Assembly: GCA_018340805.1 (NCBI GenBank)
Contig: JACMZG010001863.1
Location: 28,561,505-28,625,504 of the forward strand
DNA: 64,000 nucleotides
Direction: 5' to 3'
Source of the DNA: Microvelia longipes
Lineage: Eukaryota; Arthropoda; Insecta; Hemiptera; Veliidae
Below the pieces are notes generated by a model, which was not told the origin of the DNA, ran no database searches, and saw nothing but the letters and a program-made list of their open reading frames with translations. Shown piece by piece: positions 10,611-22,185 of the stretch. Numbering within the stretch: position 1 is the first letter of the stretch; every line of letters begins with the position of its first letter. A program made the translations under genes and the position numbers.

Positions 10611-10955
10611 GTAGCATTGCATTTTGCAAGTTACGTTTCCTAGGTGTCTCTCACACAGTTATATTGTGGGAGTATTCATGTTTTTCAAAACTCGGTAGTA
10701 TTAAATGATACATGTTTTGCTTGCCAAGCATGATGGTGGTAAGAGAGCACTGCTCATCTCTAGTAAATACTTCACATTATATTCTTTGGAATTTTAATCA
10801 AAGGTTACAGTGAGTTCAGGCTCCGTTGGCACCCTGATGAGTTACATGTGACGAAACGTGGGGCATGACATTATGTAGAGCCATCAATGAAGACAAATGT
10901 CGAATGATGGAACAAATCCCAGGTGTAGTATTGCATTTTGCTTGTTATATTTCCA
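10611..10955 (+). repeat. Unit of about 314 bp bounded by a direct repeat and carrying a ribozyme-like core
   Basis: GTAGCATTGCATTTTGC followed by GTTACGTTTCCTAG-like sequence at 10611-10650 recurs with a few changes at 10925-10955, 314 bp away. Between the two lies the hammerhead-like sequence at 10819-10882. Direct repeats carrying hammerheads are known from Penelope-like elements, retrozymes and some satellite DNAs; which of these it derives from is not clear. Confidence 0.5.
10819..10882 (+). ncRNA. Hammerhead ribozyme-like relic
   Basis: The two invariant core strings of hammerhead ribozymes are present in order: CTGATGAG (10834-10841) and CGAAAC (10852-10857). Stem II between them can form from GTTA and TGAC around a CATG loop. 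Stem III can form from CGTG and CATG around GGG (10857-10867). A distal stem I is possible between GGCTC (10819-10823) and GAGCC (10878-10882). Two faults argue for decay: the cleavage triplet position reads GAC where GUH is required, and the core-proximal part of stem I does not pair. The family arrangement would be type I. Confidence 0.5.
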
Positions 10956-11220
10956 GTTATATATTGACAGATTATTTGGTTTTTAATTTAACATAAATTG
11001 AGTTAATGACATTGACATCTTACAACAGTAATTATTTATGCATGAAGTTGATTCAACTTGTGCCAATGTCTCCATGCATTCTTTATCAGTGAACAAAAAT
11101 CTAGCATGCACGTCTTCTAGATTATAAAAATGAATAGTAGATGTTGACATGTCACTTAAATTATGCACGGAATCAATGCACAGAAGTGACTTGAGCAACT
11201 TATGTACAAAGTTAAATAAA
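10956..11220. other. Unassigned stretch with a 71-codon minus-strand frame
   Basis: The frame at 10983-11198 has ordinary amino-acid composition but no motif I recognise. It lies just downstream of the LINE 3' end and could be part of an older element. Confidence 0.3.
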
Positions 11221-11401
11221 TAAATACTTTATTTCATTAGATTTTATACAGTATAAAACATTAGAAATCGTCAATTTTTACAAACTTAATCAATGGCATC
11301 TTGCCAATCAATATAAATATATAACAATTAATTATGATATTAAAATCAATCATTCAAAGGATCTAAATTATCTAAATTAATTGATTTCATCGTCACAGAT
11401 A

Positions 11402-11484
11402 CAATATAAATATATATATATATTATATCATATATACATATACATACAATATATATATATATATATATATACATATATATACAC

Positions 11485-11532
<48 letters not shown>

Positions 11533-11690
11533 ATATATATACACATATATATACACACACATATATACACACATATATATACATACATACACACACACAT
11601 ACACACATATACACATATATACATACATATACACACATACATACATACATACACATATATATATATAAACATTACACACACACCCACACA
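11402..11690. repeat. AT/AC compound microsatellite
   Basis: Long (AT)n grading into (ACAT)n and (AC)n within the LINE 3' UTR. Three overlapping minus-strand frames here are products of the repeat. Confidence 0.95.
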
Positions 11691-11779
11691 TTACATTCAT
11701 ACACATACATACTGACTATTTTACTTAATTTCTAAATAAAATAAAGACAAACACAACATAGAGGAACAGGTACAGTAAC

Positions 11780-12784
11780 TTACGACTTAACACTTACTAG
11801 TTTATCTATATCAAATATCACAGTATCTTCAAGGAACTCTTTATAATTGTAATAAGCTTTACTTTTTAGGTAGGCTTTGATAAACTTTTTAAATACATGA
11901 CAAGGTAATATAGTAACTTGGTCTGGTAACTTATTATAGAACTTAATACCTAGGGTAGAGAAACCTACATCTAACTTAGATAATCTATTTCTAGGAACAA
12001 CTAAACTATATTTATTCTTAGTATTATAACAGTGACTAGATTTCATAAATGACTTCTCGTTTTCTTTAACACACATCAATGAATTAAAAATAAATAAATT
12101 AACCACCGTCATTATTTCTAATTTTTCAAAGAATTTTCTACAGGATTCCCTCTGACTAATTCCAACAATTATTCTAATAATCTTTTTTTGCTTTATAAGT
12201 ATATTATCAAGGTTAACATGTCCCCATATAAGAATTCCATAGTTTAGCCTAGACTCTACCATTGCTCTATAAACATTTATTAACACAGAGTCTGTTATGC
12301 ATCTTCTTAATTTTCTAAAAACATAAGTATATTTAGCTATAGACTTTGTCACTTTCTGAACTTGGTTTCTCCAAGTTAGCTTGTTGTCTATACTTATTCC
12401 TAGGAAATTGACACTTTGATTTTTCTGCTTGATTTTTAAGCTTATTAGCAAAGTTTGTGTTTTCTCCTGGTTAAGAACAAACTTATTTGACTCCATCCAG
12501 TATTCAATTCGTTCCTGGCACTCGTTCCCAGCTTCCTTAATAGTTTTAAGATCCTTGTGGGACTGCCATACATTACTGTCGTCCGCATAAACATATCTTT
12601 TCTCCTTTACTTTGATATTCTTCTTTATTCCTTCTTTCTCCATGTATTTATCAAAGTCGTAAGTCGCTATAATGTATAACAAAGTTCCCAAATTTGAGCC
12701 TTGTACTACCCAAAGCCTTTGAGCCTTGTTACTAATATTCCGTACCACAAATGCTGATATACATACTTCTTTCAGTATAAACAA
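11780..12784 (-). pseudogene. C-terminal part of a non-LTR reverse transcriptase
   Basis: The 334-codon open frame (upstream codons stay open a little further but no ATG is present) encodes the palm and thumb of a non-LTR reverse transcriptase. Motifs: VVQGSNLGTLL (residues 26-36), corresponding to the family's PQGSxLGPLL; the catalytic YADD (66-69); FLGISIDNKLTW (127-138); YGILIWG (182-188); and a C-terminal FYNKLPDQV (282-290) typical of Jockey/CR1-group proteins. The fingers, first catalytic aspartate and endonuclease are missing, so it cannot act alone. The remaining frame has no stop, suggesting a fairly recent insertion. Group assignment rests on the C-terminal pattern and is tentative. 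Confidence 0.85.
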
Positions 12785-12831
12785 ATTACCTTTGTCGTTG
12801 AAACCAATAATATTCGATGTTATATAAATAA

Positions 12832-13206
12832 GAAGTCAAAAATAATACAAAAACACCAGAAACAAACGAGTGCAAAATGTAAACAAAAACATTAGATTTT
12901 ACTACCGTATTTATTTCAGACAAATCTACTAAACCCCACTGATTTTGTTTCTTTTCGATAATATAGATGTCCAACTTTCGATTTCATAAAATTTCAAGAG
13001 TTAAATAATATGAATTATATTAAAAAAAGTCAAAAAACGGAGGGTCCAAAATGCACAAAAAAAGGTCACATTTCACTACCGTATTTTATTCGGAAAAATC
13101 GAACAAACCACACTTGTTTCCTTTCCTAACGTAAATATAGATGTCCAACTTTCGATTTCATAACATTTCAAGAGTTAAATACAATAAATTATATTAAAAA
13201 ACACCT
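12832..13206. repeat. Two diverged direct copies of a 180-195 bp segment
   Basis: 12832-13028 and 13030-13206 share ATAGATGTCCAACTTTCGAT, TTTCAAGAGTTAAATA and ACTACCGTATTT. The short frames here are not convincing as genes. Confidence 0.75.
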
Positions 13207-13483
13207 CCTAAAAATTTTGTCCTATGCTAATACATGGGGAAAATCTTTTGTTTAGAAAATGAATTCTTATCCCAACTGTTCTTCTCGTTCTTTTTTGGGT
13301 TTCTTCGTGTTTTTTTTTTGTTCTTCTTAGACAGAATTGCCAACTATGAAGCTGAAGTCCAGCAGTCTATTAAAGAAGTAATTATGAATTATTTAATGTT
13401 AATTGTAAATGTATATAGTTAAAAACTATCAATAAATTGTAATAAAAATAAATTGCAATATTTAGAAATTATTTCTTTCAATC

Positions 13484-13611
13484 AGGATACGACAGTAATC
13501 AAGGTGGCGGTGGAGTTGGCATATAATAAAAGGAAGGCAAGGTTTTCTCTAATCAGTTGACCTTTCGTCTTCATGCAGAGCGGATGTACAATCAAGTGAA
13601 GTGAGTCTAGA
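13484..13611 (+). promoter_or_regulatory. Promoter-like block, damaged copy of 63138-63250
   Basis: In order: AAGGTGGCGGTGG (upstream box), a TATA-like TATAATAAAAGG from 13522, a TCAGTT initiator with the presumptive start A at 13555, a conserved downstream block CTTCATGCAGAGCGGA, and a 5' splice-site-like GTGAGT at 13601. The inverted copy at 63 kb has the same parts in better condition. Here the ATG at 13573 runs into TGA before the donor because the exon is one base shorter, so this looks like a duplicated and decaying promoter plus first exon. Confidence 0.6.
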
Positions 13612-13639
13612 AACTTCTTTCTTTTTAATTTTCATTGTT

Positions 13640-14365
13640 TTCTTTTTTTATTACTCTCTTATTTTATTATATATTTAATTTAAAATAATTTATTTAATGT
13701 TTGACTAGAATTATTAAATAGTTCGTGAATTTATTATAAGTTGATAGAACACAATAAATGTTCCACGATCTTTTTTACTTTTGAATCTACAGGCATTTTG
13801 AATATTTATATTTCTTTTATAACTATTTACTTTTATTCCTATTAGTTCGTCTACTATAACTATAGTAGACGATTATAGTAATATCTAACACTTTACTTAT
13901 GTTACTACCATAAATATATTATTTCTATTACTGTTGTAGCTATATAACTATTGATACTATATAGTAACTACCATAATATGTAATAATAATGATATCTTTA
14001 TTTCATAAAATTTTACACTACAAATATAGTAAAAATAAATACATTTTACATTCTTATTTGATAGCTGTTTTTGTTTTGTTTGAATAATTTTTATTTACAA
14101 TAAATTTAATTTATGAAAAACTACTCCTTTTCTACGTCTCCAAAAAGCAATACTGCTTGAACCTAGAGATGTAGTTTTTCTTATAACAAGTTTACGTATA
14201 ACTAGTTTTTAATAACATCATTTGATATTACTGTGTTTTGCAAAGCATCTTACTTATTGTGCCAACTAATAACTATAGTATTACTCTTAGTTCTATAACT
14301 AACCTCTACTATTACTACTGTACCCTCGTTACTATTACTTTTAATTAAAGTGATGTAAAAATAAG
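13640..14365. other. AT-rich stretch with one strong hairpin
   Basis: CGTCTACTAT and ATAGTAGACG form a perfect stem with an AACT loop at 13849-13872. The rest carries scattered TACTA/TAGTA motifs and an imperfect hairpin around 14116-14180. No gene seen. Confidence 0.5.
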
Positions 14366-14369
14366 GGGT

Positions 14370-14695
14370 CGACCTTGAGACAGTGTTCTGACTCCCTCCC
14401 TTTTCTCTATGGGCGGCTCCCAATGTAGTCTCGACATCACAATGTCTCTACTCTATATAACATAAACACTTTCTGTGGCAGGATTCTACTTTGTAGCAAC
14501 ACTTAATAACCTCGACACATTTAACTGAACAATGTGTCAATGTAACATCATGTCAAGAGATTCAAGTGTCGATGCAATGTTGAATCCTCCCAAGGTATAA
14601 ATATTTAAAATGAATATTTCTAGTCCCTACGGGGTACCGACACTATTATATGTAGGTGTCGATTTTAAGTAAAATCAAGATTGGGGTGTCACATG
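14370..14695. mobile_element. TGTCGA-rich element, short copy
   Basis: It shares with the reverse complement of 21665-22185 the order TGTGGCAGGATT, CCTCGACAC, AATGTGTC, AGTGTCGAT and a TGAATATT tract, plus many separated GTCTCGACA/TGTCGA motifs. It lies against the outer flank of the 157-bp arrays. No ORF; superfamily unknown. Confidence 0.6.
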
Positions 14696-14911
14696 AAAAA
14701 TGTTGTCCTACTATTCTACTAACTCTATGATAGTAGAATATGTAGTGCTGCAATGCGTATATTTGGAGGAACTAAAAGTGACCCAAATATATTGCTCAGG
14801 AGTGATTTGTCTTTCTGAGCAATTGCTCAGGAGGGAGTTTCTAAAACACTGAACAGAGGAACTACTGAATGCAAGAACTACTGAACAGAGCATATCCAGG
14901 CTAAAAGCTAT

Positions 14912-17419
14912 AATGGCTGTACCTACAGACTTGATATTTACTACAAACATAGATAACAACATTATAAGAGTATCCACACTTCGTCCAGTGGAAATATATT
15001 GTGGTAAACCACACTTATATACTCGATTAAGTATTTCACTGAATACATTATGTTTCACTGAACGGCCAAATGGCTGTACCTACAGACTTGATATTTAGTA
15101 CAAACATAGATAACAACATTATAAGAGTCCACACTTCGTCCAGTGGAAATATATTGTGGTTAACCACACTTATATACTCGATTAAGTATTTCACTGAATA
15201 CATTATGTTTTCACTGAACGGCCAAATGGCTGTACCTACAGACTTGATATTTAGTACAAACATAGATAACAACATTATAAGAGTTTCCACACTTCGTCCA
15301 GTGGAAATATATTGTGGTAAACCACACTTATATACTCGATTAAGTATTTCACTGAATACATTATGTTTCCACTGAACGGCCAAATGGCTGTACCTACAGA
15401 CTTTATTTAGTACAAACATAGATAACAACATTATAAGAATTTCCACACTTCGTCCAGTGGAAATATATTGTGGTAAACCACACTTATATACTCGATTAAG
15501 TATTTCACTGAATACATTATGTTTCCACTGAACGGCCAAATGGCTGTACCTACAGACTTGATATTTAGTACAAACATAGATAACAACATTATAAGATCCA
15601 CACTTCGTCCAGTGGAAATATATTGTGGTAAACCACACTTATATACTCGATTAAGTATTTCACTGAATACATTATGTTTCACTGAACGGCCAAATGGCTG
15701 TACCTACAGACTTGATATTTACTACAAACATAGATAACAACATTATAAGAGTATCCACACTTCGTCCAGTGGAAATATATTGTGGTAACCACACTTATAT
15801 ACTCGATTAAGTATTTCACTGAATACATTATGTTTCACTGAACGGCCAAATGGCTGTACCTACAGACTTGATATTTAGTACAAACATAGATAACAACATT
15901 ATAAGAGTATCCACACTTCGTCCAGTGGAAATATATTGTGGTTAACACACTTATATACTCGATTAAGTATTTCACTGAATACATTATGTTTCCACTGAAC
16001 GGCCAAATGGCTGTACCTACAGACTTGATATTTACTACAAACATAGATAACAACATTATAAGAGTATCCACACTTCGTCCAGTGGAAATATTGTGGTAAA
16101 CTACACTTATATACTCGATTAAGTATTTCACTGAATACATTATGTTTCCACTGAACGGCCAAATGGCTGTACCTACAGACTTGATATTAGTACAAACATA
16201 GATAACAACATTATAAGAGTTTCCACACTTCGTCCAGTGGAAATATATTGTGGTAAACCACACTTATATACTCGATTAAGTAATTCACTGAATACATTAT
16301 GTTTCCACTGAACGGCCAAATGGCTGTACCTACAGACTTGATATTTAGTACAAACATAGATAACAACATTATAAGAGTTCCACACTTCGTCCAGTGGAAA
16401 TATATTGTGGTAAACCACACTTATATACTCGATTAAGTATTTCACTGAATACATTATGTTTCCACTGAACGGCCAAATGGCTGTACCTACAGACTTGATA
16501 TTTAGTACAAACATAGATAACAACATTATAAGAGTTTCCACACTTCGTCCAGTGGAAATATATTGTGGTAAACCACACTTATATACTCGATTAAGTATTT
16601 CACTGAATACATTATGTTTTCCACTGAACGGCCAAATGGCTGTACCTACAGACTTGATATTTAGTACAAACATAGATAACAACATTATAAGAGTATCCAC
16701 ACTTCGTCCAGTGGAAATATATTGTGGTTAACACACTTATATACTCGATTAAGTATTTCACTGAATACATTATGTTTCACTGAACGGCCAAATGGCTGTA
16801 CCTACAGACTTGATATTTAGTACAAACATAGATAACAACATTATAAGAGTATCCACACTTCGTCCAGTGGAAAAATATTGTGGTTAACACACTTATATAC
16901 TCGATTAAGTATTTCACTGAATACATTATGTTTTCCACTGAACGGCCAAATGGCTGTACCTACAGACTTGATATTTACTACAAACATAGATAACAACATT
17001 ATAAGAGTATCCACACTTCGTCCAGTGGAAATATATTGTGGTTAACCACACTTATATACTCGATTAAGTATTTCACTGAATACATTATGTTTCCACTGAA
17101 CGGCCAATGGCTGTACCTACAGACTTGATATTTACTACAAACATAGATAACAACATTATAAGAGTATCCACACTTCGTCCAGTGGAAATATATTGTGGTA
17201 ACCACACTTATATACTCGATTAAGTATTTCACTGAATACATTATGTTTCACTGACGGCCAAATGGCTGTACCTACAGACTTGATATTAAGTACAAACATA
17301 GATAACAACATTATAAGAGTTTCCACACTTCGTCCAGTGGAAATATATTGTGGTAAACCACACTTATATACTCGATTAAGTAATTCACTGAATACATTAT
17401 GCTTCCACTGAACGGCCAA
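14912..17419 (+). repeat. 157-bp tandem array, left part (16 monomers)
   Basis: ATGGCTGTACC starts recur at 14913, 15070, 15226, 15383, 15540, 15694, 15850, 16007, 16163, 16320, 16477, 16636, 16792, 16950, 17107 and 17262, a step of 154-159 bp. Monomers differ by single-base changes and 1-3 base indels, e.g. GTGGTAAACCAC against GTGGTTAACCAC. Each monomer holds internal short hairpins (TTTCCAC/GTGGAAA). The many frames in both strands are repeat products. On the minus strand each monomer carries GAGTATATAAG, a TATA-box match. Confidence 0.95.
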
Positions 17420-17429
17420 CCCCTATAGC

Positions 17430-18000
17430 ATTATACGTATTTTTGACGTTCTTTTTAAGTCAAATTTTGGTTATGCACTTGACGTTACAATTTGACACGA
17501 CAATTTTACGTTTTTTTAACGTTTAAAAGGTAAGGATATATTTTTTAACGTGCAAATAACGTTTTAAAAACGTTACGATAATAACGTTTTATTTGTGCCG
17601 TATTTATTACGTCATTATAACGTTTTATTTATATACGTCTAATGTAATACCAAAAAAAGACAAAAATATTGGTTATTTATTCATCATATTATGGTTATTA
17701 AATGACTATTACGTCAAATTTACGTCATATTAAAAAAAAAATAAAAACGACATATTTCATGACGTGAAAGTAACGTATTGTAAACGTCTTTATGATATCG
17801 TTATTATTTTAAACGTTTTATATTATAAGATAAAACGTTACATAATTTACGTTATTGTCAGCAACGTTATTTATTCTAACTAAAAACGACATAAAAAACG
17901 TTATTTTAAGTAACGTTTTATACTCTAAGTTAAAATGTCAGTAAAAGTACGGTTCGGTAACGTTTTATATTCAACGTTAAAACGACAGAGAATGTTTTTT
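17430..18000. repeat. ACGT-rich left subterminal region, outer part
   Basis: Dozens of ACGT tetramers in AACGTT, TACGTC and GACGTT contexts in otherwise very AT-rich DNA; nearly all CpG here lies within ACGT. Subterminal arrays of short motifs are the transposase or accessory-protein binding sites in CACTA elements. Comparable motifs occupy 31790-32660 at the other end. Confidence 0.75.
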
Positions 18001-18235
18001 ACTTTTCCTTACCTTAAGGAAAAGTTATGTGTTTGCATCAGATTTCTGACACCGAGATTCCACCAGAATTATCCGTTTCAGGTGTTTTAAGACCATCTAA
18101 GATCTAAGTGGTTTATAGCGAGTTTATGTGTTTGCATCAAAATTCCGAAACCGAGATTTCACCAGAATTATCCGTTTTAGGGTGTTTTTAAGACAATCTA
18201 ATGTGCACTTTTCTTGTTAATATGACGATAGAGGC
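18000..18235 (-). repeat. Two partial DR-1 copies, reverse orientation
   Basis: The tail of family DR-1 occurs twice in reverse (18025-18100 and 18125-18205): GTGTTTGCATCA, CCGAGATT-CACCAGAATTA and TCCGTTT-AGGTGTTTT. The terminal hairpin ACTTTTCCTT-ACC-TTAAGGAAAAGT is at 18000-18026. Confidence 0.65.
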
Positions 18236-18555
18236 CAATCTGCTCAACCTATATTATTGAAACTTGGCACAAAAAAAATCCTATAAGAGAAAGAACTGAA
18301 TAGATTTTTGAGAAAATCCAACATGGCGTCCCGAAGTGGCGGCCATTTTGTATTTTCAAACAATTTTGAAAATTTTTGCAAAAATAATTTTTGGCTAAAA
18401 TTGATTTTCAATGATAGTTTAAGGTGTTTTAAGTTTACCACATTTGTGGGTGGAACAGTTCAAAAGATATTTACATAATTAAATCAGCGGCCTGTGTTTT
18501 TCTGTGATGTCTTATATATAAGTTAGGGAAGCTTAGTTTTATATACTTGGCAGTT
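18236..18555. other. Unassigned stretch between subterminal repeats
   Basis: Includes AACATGGCGTCCCGAAGTGG, a phrase of dispersed-repeat character. A 65-codon minus-strand frame (18244-18441) is not recognisable as a gene. Confidence 0.4.
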
Positions 18556-18559
18556 TTTT

Positions 18560-19430
18560 TACGTTATAACGTTTTATGTTGTAAGTTAAATCGTCTGAGA
18601 ATAACGATTCTTCAGTAACGTTTATTACTATTAAGTTATAACGTCAGAGAATTAACGTCAGTAACGTATATTACTATTAAGTTATAACGTCAGAGCATTA
18701 ACGTAATTTTCAGTAACGTTTAGTACTATTATGTTATAACGTCATAGAATTAACGATATCTTCAGTAACGTTTATTACTATTAAGTTATAACGTCAGAGA
18801 ATTAACGTAATTTTCAATAACGTATATTACTATTAAGTTATAACGTCAGAGAATTAACGTAATTTTCAGTAACGTTTAGTACTATTATGTTATAACGTCA
18901 TAGAATTAACGATATCTTCAGTAACGTTTATTATATTAAGTTATAACGTCAGAGAATTAAACGTAATTTTCAATACGTATATTACTATTAATATAACGTC
19001 AGAGAATTAACGTAATTTTCAATAACGTATATTACTATTAAGGTTATAACGTCAGAGAATTAACGTAATTTCAGTAACGTTTAGTACTATTATGTTATAA
19101 CGTCAGAGAATTAACGTAATTTTCAGTAACGTTTAGTACTATTATGTTATAACGTCATAGAATTAACGATATCTTCAGTAACGTTTATTACTATTAAGTT
19201 ATAACGTCAGAGAATTAACGTAATTTTCAGTAACGTATATTACTATTAAGTTATAACGTCAGAGAATTAACGTAATTTTCAGTAACGTTTAGTACTATTA
19301 TGTTATAACGTCATAGAATTAACGATATCTTCAGTAACGTTTATTACTATTAAGTTATAACGTCAGAGAATTGACGTCATTTTCAGTAACGTTTAATATT
19401 GTAAGTTTGAATGTCAGAGAAATTACTTAA
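18560..19430. repeat. 60/120-bp ACGT tandem array, left subterminal
   Basis: About 14 copies of a unit near 60 bp built from AACGTCAGAGAATTAACG, TTTCAGTAACGTTTA and GTACTATTATGTTAT; alternation of GTAATTTTC and GATATCTTC variants gives a higher-order unit near 120 bp. Further copies lie at 19680-19880. Confidence 0.9.
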
Positions 19431-19540
19431 TTATTAATGATGTTTTATATCCTTCGCTAAAGCGTCAAAAAATGTAGTGCATTATGATTACCGGTTTATA
19501 TTAAAAGTTGAAAACTCAGAGAATTAAAGATATCTTCAGT

Positions 19541-20038
19541 ACCGTTTATTACTACTACAAAAAAAGTTGTAAGTTTCAATTACTACGCTCACACGCGGAG
19601 TCGAAATGGGGGTTCAGCTTCCTGGGGGGTTAATCTGCATTAAAATCTAACCACCTCATGAAAAGGCAAGGATGTTTCGTACATTACTATTAAGTTGTAA
19701 CGTTAGAAAAATAACGATATCTTCTGTAACGTTTATTACTATTAAGTTATAACGTCAGAGAATTAACGTAATTTTCAGTAACGTATATTACTATTAAGTT
19801 ATAACGTCAGAGAATTAACGTAATTTTCTGTTACGTATATTACTATTAAGTTGTAACGTTAGAAAAATAACGATAACTTATGTAAATTATCTTCAGTATA
19901 ACGTTTATTACCACTACAAAAAAAAAGTTGTAAGTTTTAATTACTACGCTCACACGCGGAGTCGAAATAAGGGTTCAGCTTCCTGTGGGGTTAATCTGCA
20001 TTAAAATCTAACCACCTCATGAAAAGGCAAGGATGTTT
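19541..20038. repeat. 137-bp direct duplication flanking more ACGT units
   Basis: 19541-19678 and 19902-20038 are nearly identical, sharing CTCACACGCGGAGTCGAAAT and AACCACCTCATGAAAAGGCA. Between them sit more 60-bp ACGT units. The second copy runs directly into the MITE at 20029. Confidence 0.8.
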
Positions 20039-20587
20039 AAAAGGAGGGATGGAGTGCTAGGCCATAAAATCACGGCGCCACGGTTGTCTAGAAAATAGAG
20101 ATCTCGGACAACGTGGAGTTAACAAAAAATAGAGCGTCTATTCTCTATCTCTTTCACTCGAATGCATTCCCTCATTCCTTCTCTGTCTTCCAGTTTTAAC
20201 TTTCCGGTTTTTTTATTTAGAAAATTGCTGGGTTTATGATGAATTAAGTTTTATTATGCGTGTGTGTTCATATTTAGCCATTCATTTTATTTAATAAAAA
20301 AAAGAAAAAGAAAAATTTAAAAATTTCCAAAAAAAATTGTAACTGAAAAAGTACTGAAGTGACAAAAATTGTTTTATACTCAAATTTACCACAAAAATAT
20401 AAGCTTTATAATAAATCTGATTTAAAAATTAACAATAGCCATTCTTTGATAGTGAACAACTTAACACGGACGGTTACGTTATTTAGGTTAACTTTTTGTC
20501 CGAGTTGAATGACCTGTTTGGGGACGGTATTTTACATGAGCAGTATACCTAGTGCTCCATTACCTAGTGCTACTTTTAAACATCCTT
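20029..20587. mobile_element. MITE-like element with GGATGTTTAAAAG ends
   Basis: AAGGATGTTTAAAAG with a following TGGAGTGCTAGG at the left is matched inverted at 20545-20587 (CCTAGTGCTCCA and CTTTTAAACATCCTT). No ORF inside. The target duplication is not clear. Confidence 0.6.
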
Positions 20588-20599
20588 GTGAAAAGGTGA

Positions 20600-20955
20600 T
20601 AAAAAGATACTGCCCCGCCTGGCACTTCACCTAATATAACTATTTATTTATTAATGAAAATAATACATATTTCGGCTGTATATTGTGGTAGCTACAAAAT
20701 ATTTATGGCATCACAATAAAATAGTAAATTTGAAACGAAACATAACATTAATCTGGCATATTTTTTTGATATTATCTAGGAAGAATTTTTTTTGGAGAGA
20801 GGGGGGGGGGGCATGGAGCACAAAACGTTCATCATGAATTATCATTAGGATAGTTTTATTGTTTCAATTTAAAAAAAATTCTGATGATTATCATAAAAAA
20901 ATATGTCAAACATAAATATTAATATATACAAAAATAATTAATTAATATTAAAACA
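20600..20955. other. AT-rich spacer with a G-run
   Basis: Nothing recognisable apart from a GA/G-rich tract at 20795-20812. Confidence 0.45.
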
Positions 20956-20959
20956 TTGC

Positions 20960-21195
20960 AAATCTGAAGACTGTCAAGGAGGCTGTGGAACGCTCAGGGA
21001 CGCCGCATGGGACGCCGCAAACCGTTAACATTTCCGTGAGACGACACTACCGAGACTGAGTTTCCGTTTTTATTGTCCGTTTTTTATTATCCATTTAGGT
21101 TTTAATTTATATTTTATTAGTCGGTTTAGGTTTTATTATTTCTGGACGAGACGCCATCAGGATATTTAACTTTATATCTGGACATTACAGGGTAA
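20960..21195 (+). promoter_or_regulatory. GC-richer block, candidate 5' region of the DUF4806-type gene (or LTR fragment)
   Basis: After kilobases of AT-rich DNA, 20960-21060 is locally CpG-rich. It ends at 21191 in CAGGGTAAGTG, an excellent 5' splice site, and the first coding exon at 22508 is preceded at 22498 by an acceptor (TTTTTGTAG). A non-coding first exon here spliced to 22499 would be natural. Against this, 20965-20985 (CAAGGAGGCTGTG) resembles the polypurine tract/LTR junction of the Copia copy at 44156, so a solo Copia LTR is possible. Confidence 0.35.
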
Positions 21196-21660
21196 GTGTA
21201 GTGCATTTACTAACTTCAGTTTAAGTTTTTCAATATTTGCTTTGTATGTTATAAATATTAATATTTTTAACTTCTACTTAACCATTTAGGTGTTATTCTA
21301 GATTGACTTTAAAAATTCAAATCTGGTAAAAAGGGGACTTTGATTTGAGCTTATAGTCAGTTGTGTTAACACTTCGGTATTTGAACAACATGAATCAGGT
21401 TGTTTTCACTAATTTTACTGCCAATATTTATTAGTACGTTCTCACAGTGAATCCAATTGCCTCCACTTCGAGATGAGGGTGGTAGATGAAATCCAATCCA
21501 CTTCACTCGATTTCCTGTGAGAATATTTAGGGGGAACAGATTTAGAGGGGCCTTTTTCACAAACTATTATTTCACTAAAACAACACAAATTTTAACCAAA
21601 CAACTTCCAATATAATTTTTTAAGTTAATTTTTTATTTTAAACTTTTCATGTAACCTCAG
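21196..21660. other. Presumed leader intron, outer part
   Basis: Non-coding. 21553-21603 (CTATTATTTCACTA, ATTTTAACCA) is repeated directly at 22233-22285, so a 50-bp segment brackets the TGTCGA-rich element. Confidence 0.45.
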
Positions 21661-21664
21661 TAAA

Positions 21665-22185
21665 ACCTCTGGGTCTCCCCCGGGGTCTCGACACTGCGTA
21701 ACGTCGACACATGTGTTGATCTTACGCAAAATCAGGACAGAGGTGACACGTGACTAATTTTTGTTCTGTGCAATTACATGGCATGGTTTAGCGAGGTCTC
21801 GACAAGTCATAGTCTCAACACTACATAACATCGATAGAGGATGGCAAGTACTCACGTAGTCTCGACACTAAATAACGTCGACACTTTTCCTTGGTCTCAA
21901 TATTCATTAGTATCGTAGTATTCATTCCAGATTGTGCGTAACATCGACAACTATAATACTGTCGAGGGTTTGTGGTGTTGGTATCCAAACGGGTCTGGAA
22001 ATAGATATTTTGAATATTTTCACTCTGGCAGAATTATGCGTTGTATCATCGACACGTTGGGGTCTTAACACGACGTAACATCGACACATTAATTGGGTAA
22101 AGTGTCGAGGTTATGTCGTGTCGATACAACGTAAAATCCTGCCACGAGAAGTGTCGAGACCACGATGTACCGAACCTCTAATGTA
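21665..22185. mobile_element. TGTCGA-rich element, longer copy
   Basis: Contains more than fifteen TCGACA/TGTCGA motifs, many as GTCTCGACAC or GTAACGTCGACAC, arranged in both orientations so that much of the segment could fold on itself. Its reverse complement matches 14370-14695. It lies in the presumed 5' leader intron of the DUF4806-type gene, between 50-bp direct repeats. Confidence 0.65.

Larger units (their letters stand above)
11222..12830 (-). mobile_element. 5'-truncated non-LTR retrotransposon (Jockey/CR1-like)
   Basis: Minus-strand order: 3' part of a reverse transcriptase frame, a 3' UTR of about 550 bp invaded or expanded by a microsatellite (11402-11690), an AATAAA signal (11228-11233 in complement) and a short TAAA-rich tail at 11217-11227. 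The body breaks off near 12830, where the unrelated repeated segment begins. Five-prime truncation plus a 3' tail is the usual product of target-primed reverse transcription. No clear target duplication was found. Confidence 0.8.

Noticed and set aside
10983..11198. 71-codon minus-strand gene
   Set aside because: No motif, no start context, and located between decayed elements.
11346..11706. Three minus-strand frames of 77-113 codons rich in Y, I, C and V
   Set aside because: They are translations of the AT/AC microsatellite in the LINE 3' UTR.
14711..17419. Many overlapping frames of 60-196 codons on both strands
   Set aside because: They follow the 157-bp repeat, change frame at each small indel and lack any domain; the same applies to 32647-34277 and 37110-39014.
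14912..17419. CRISPR-like regular repeats
   Set aside because: There are no unique spacers between short direct repeats; whole 157-bp monomers are repeated head to tail in eukaryotic DNA.
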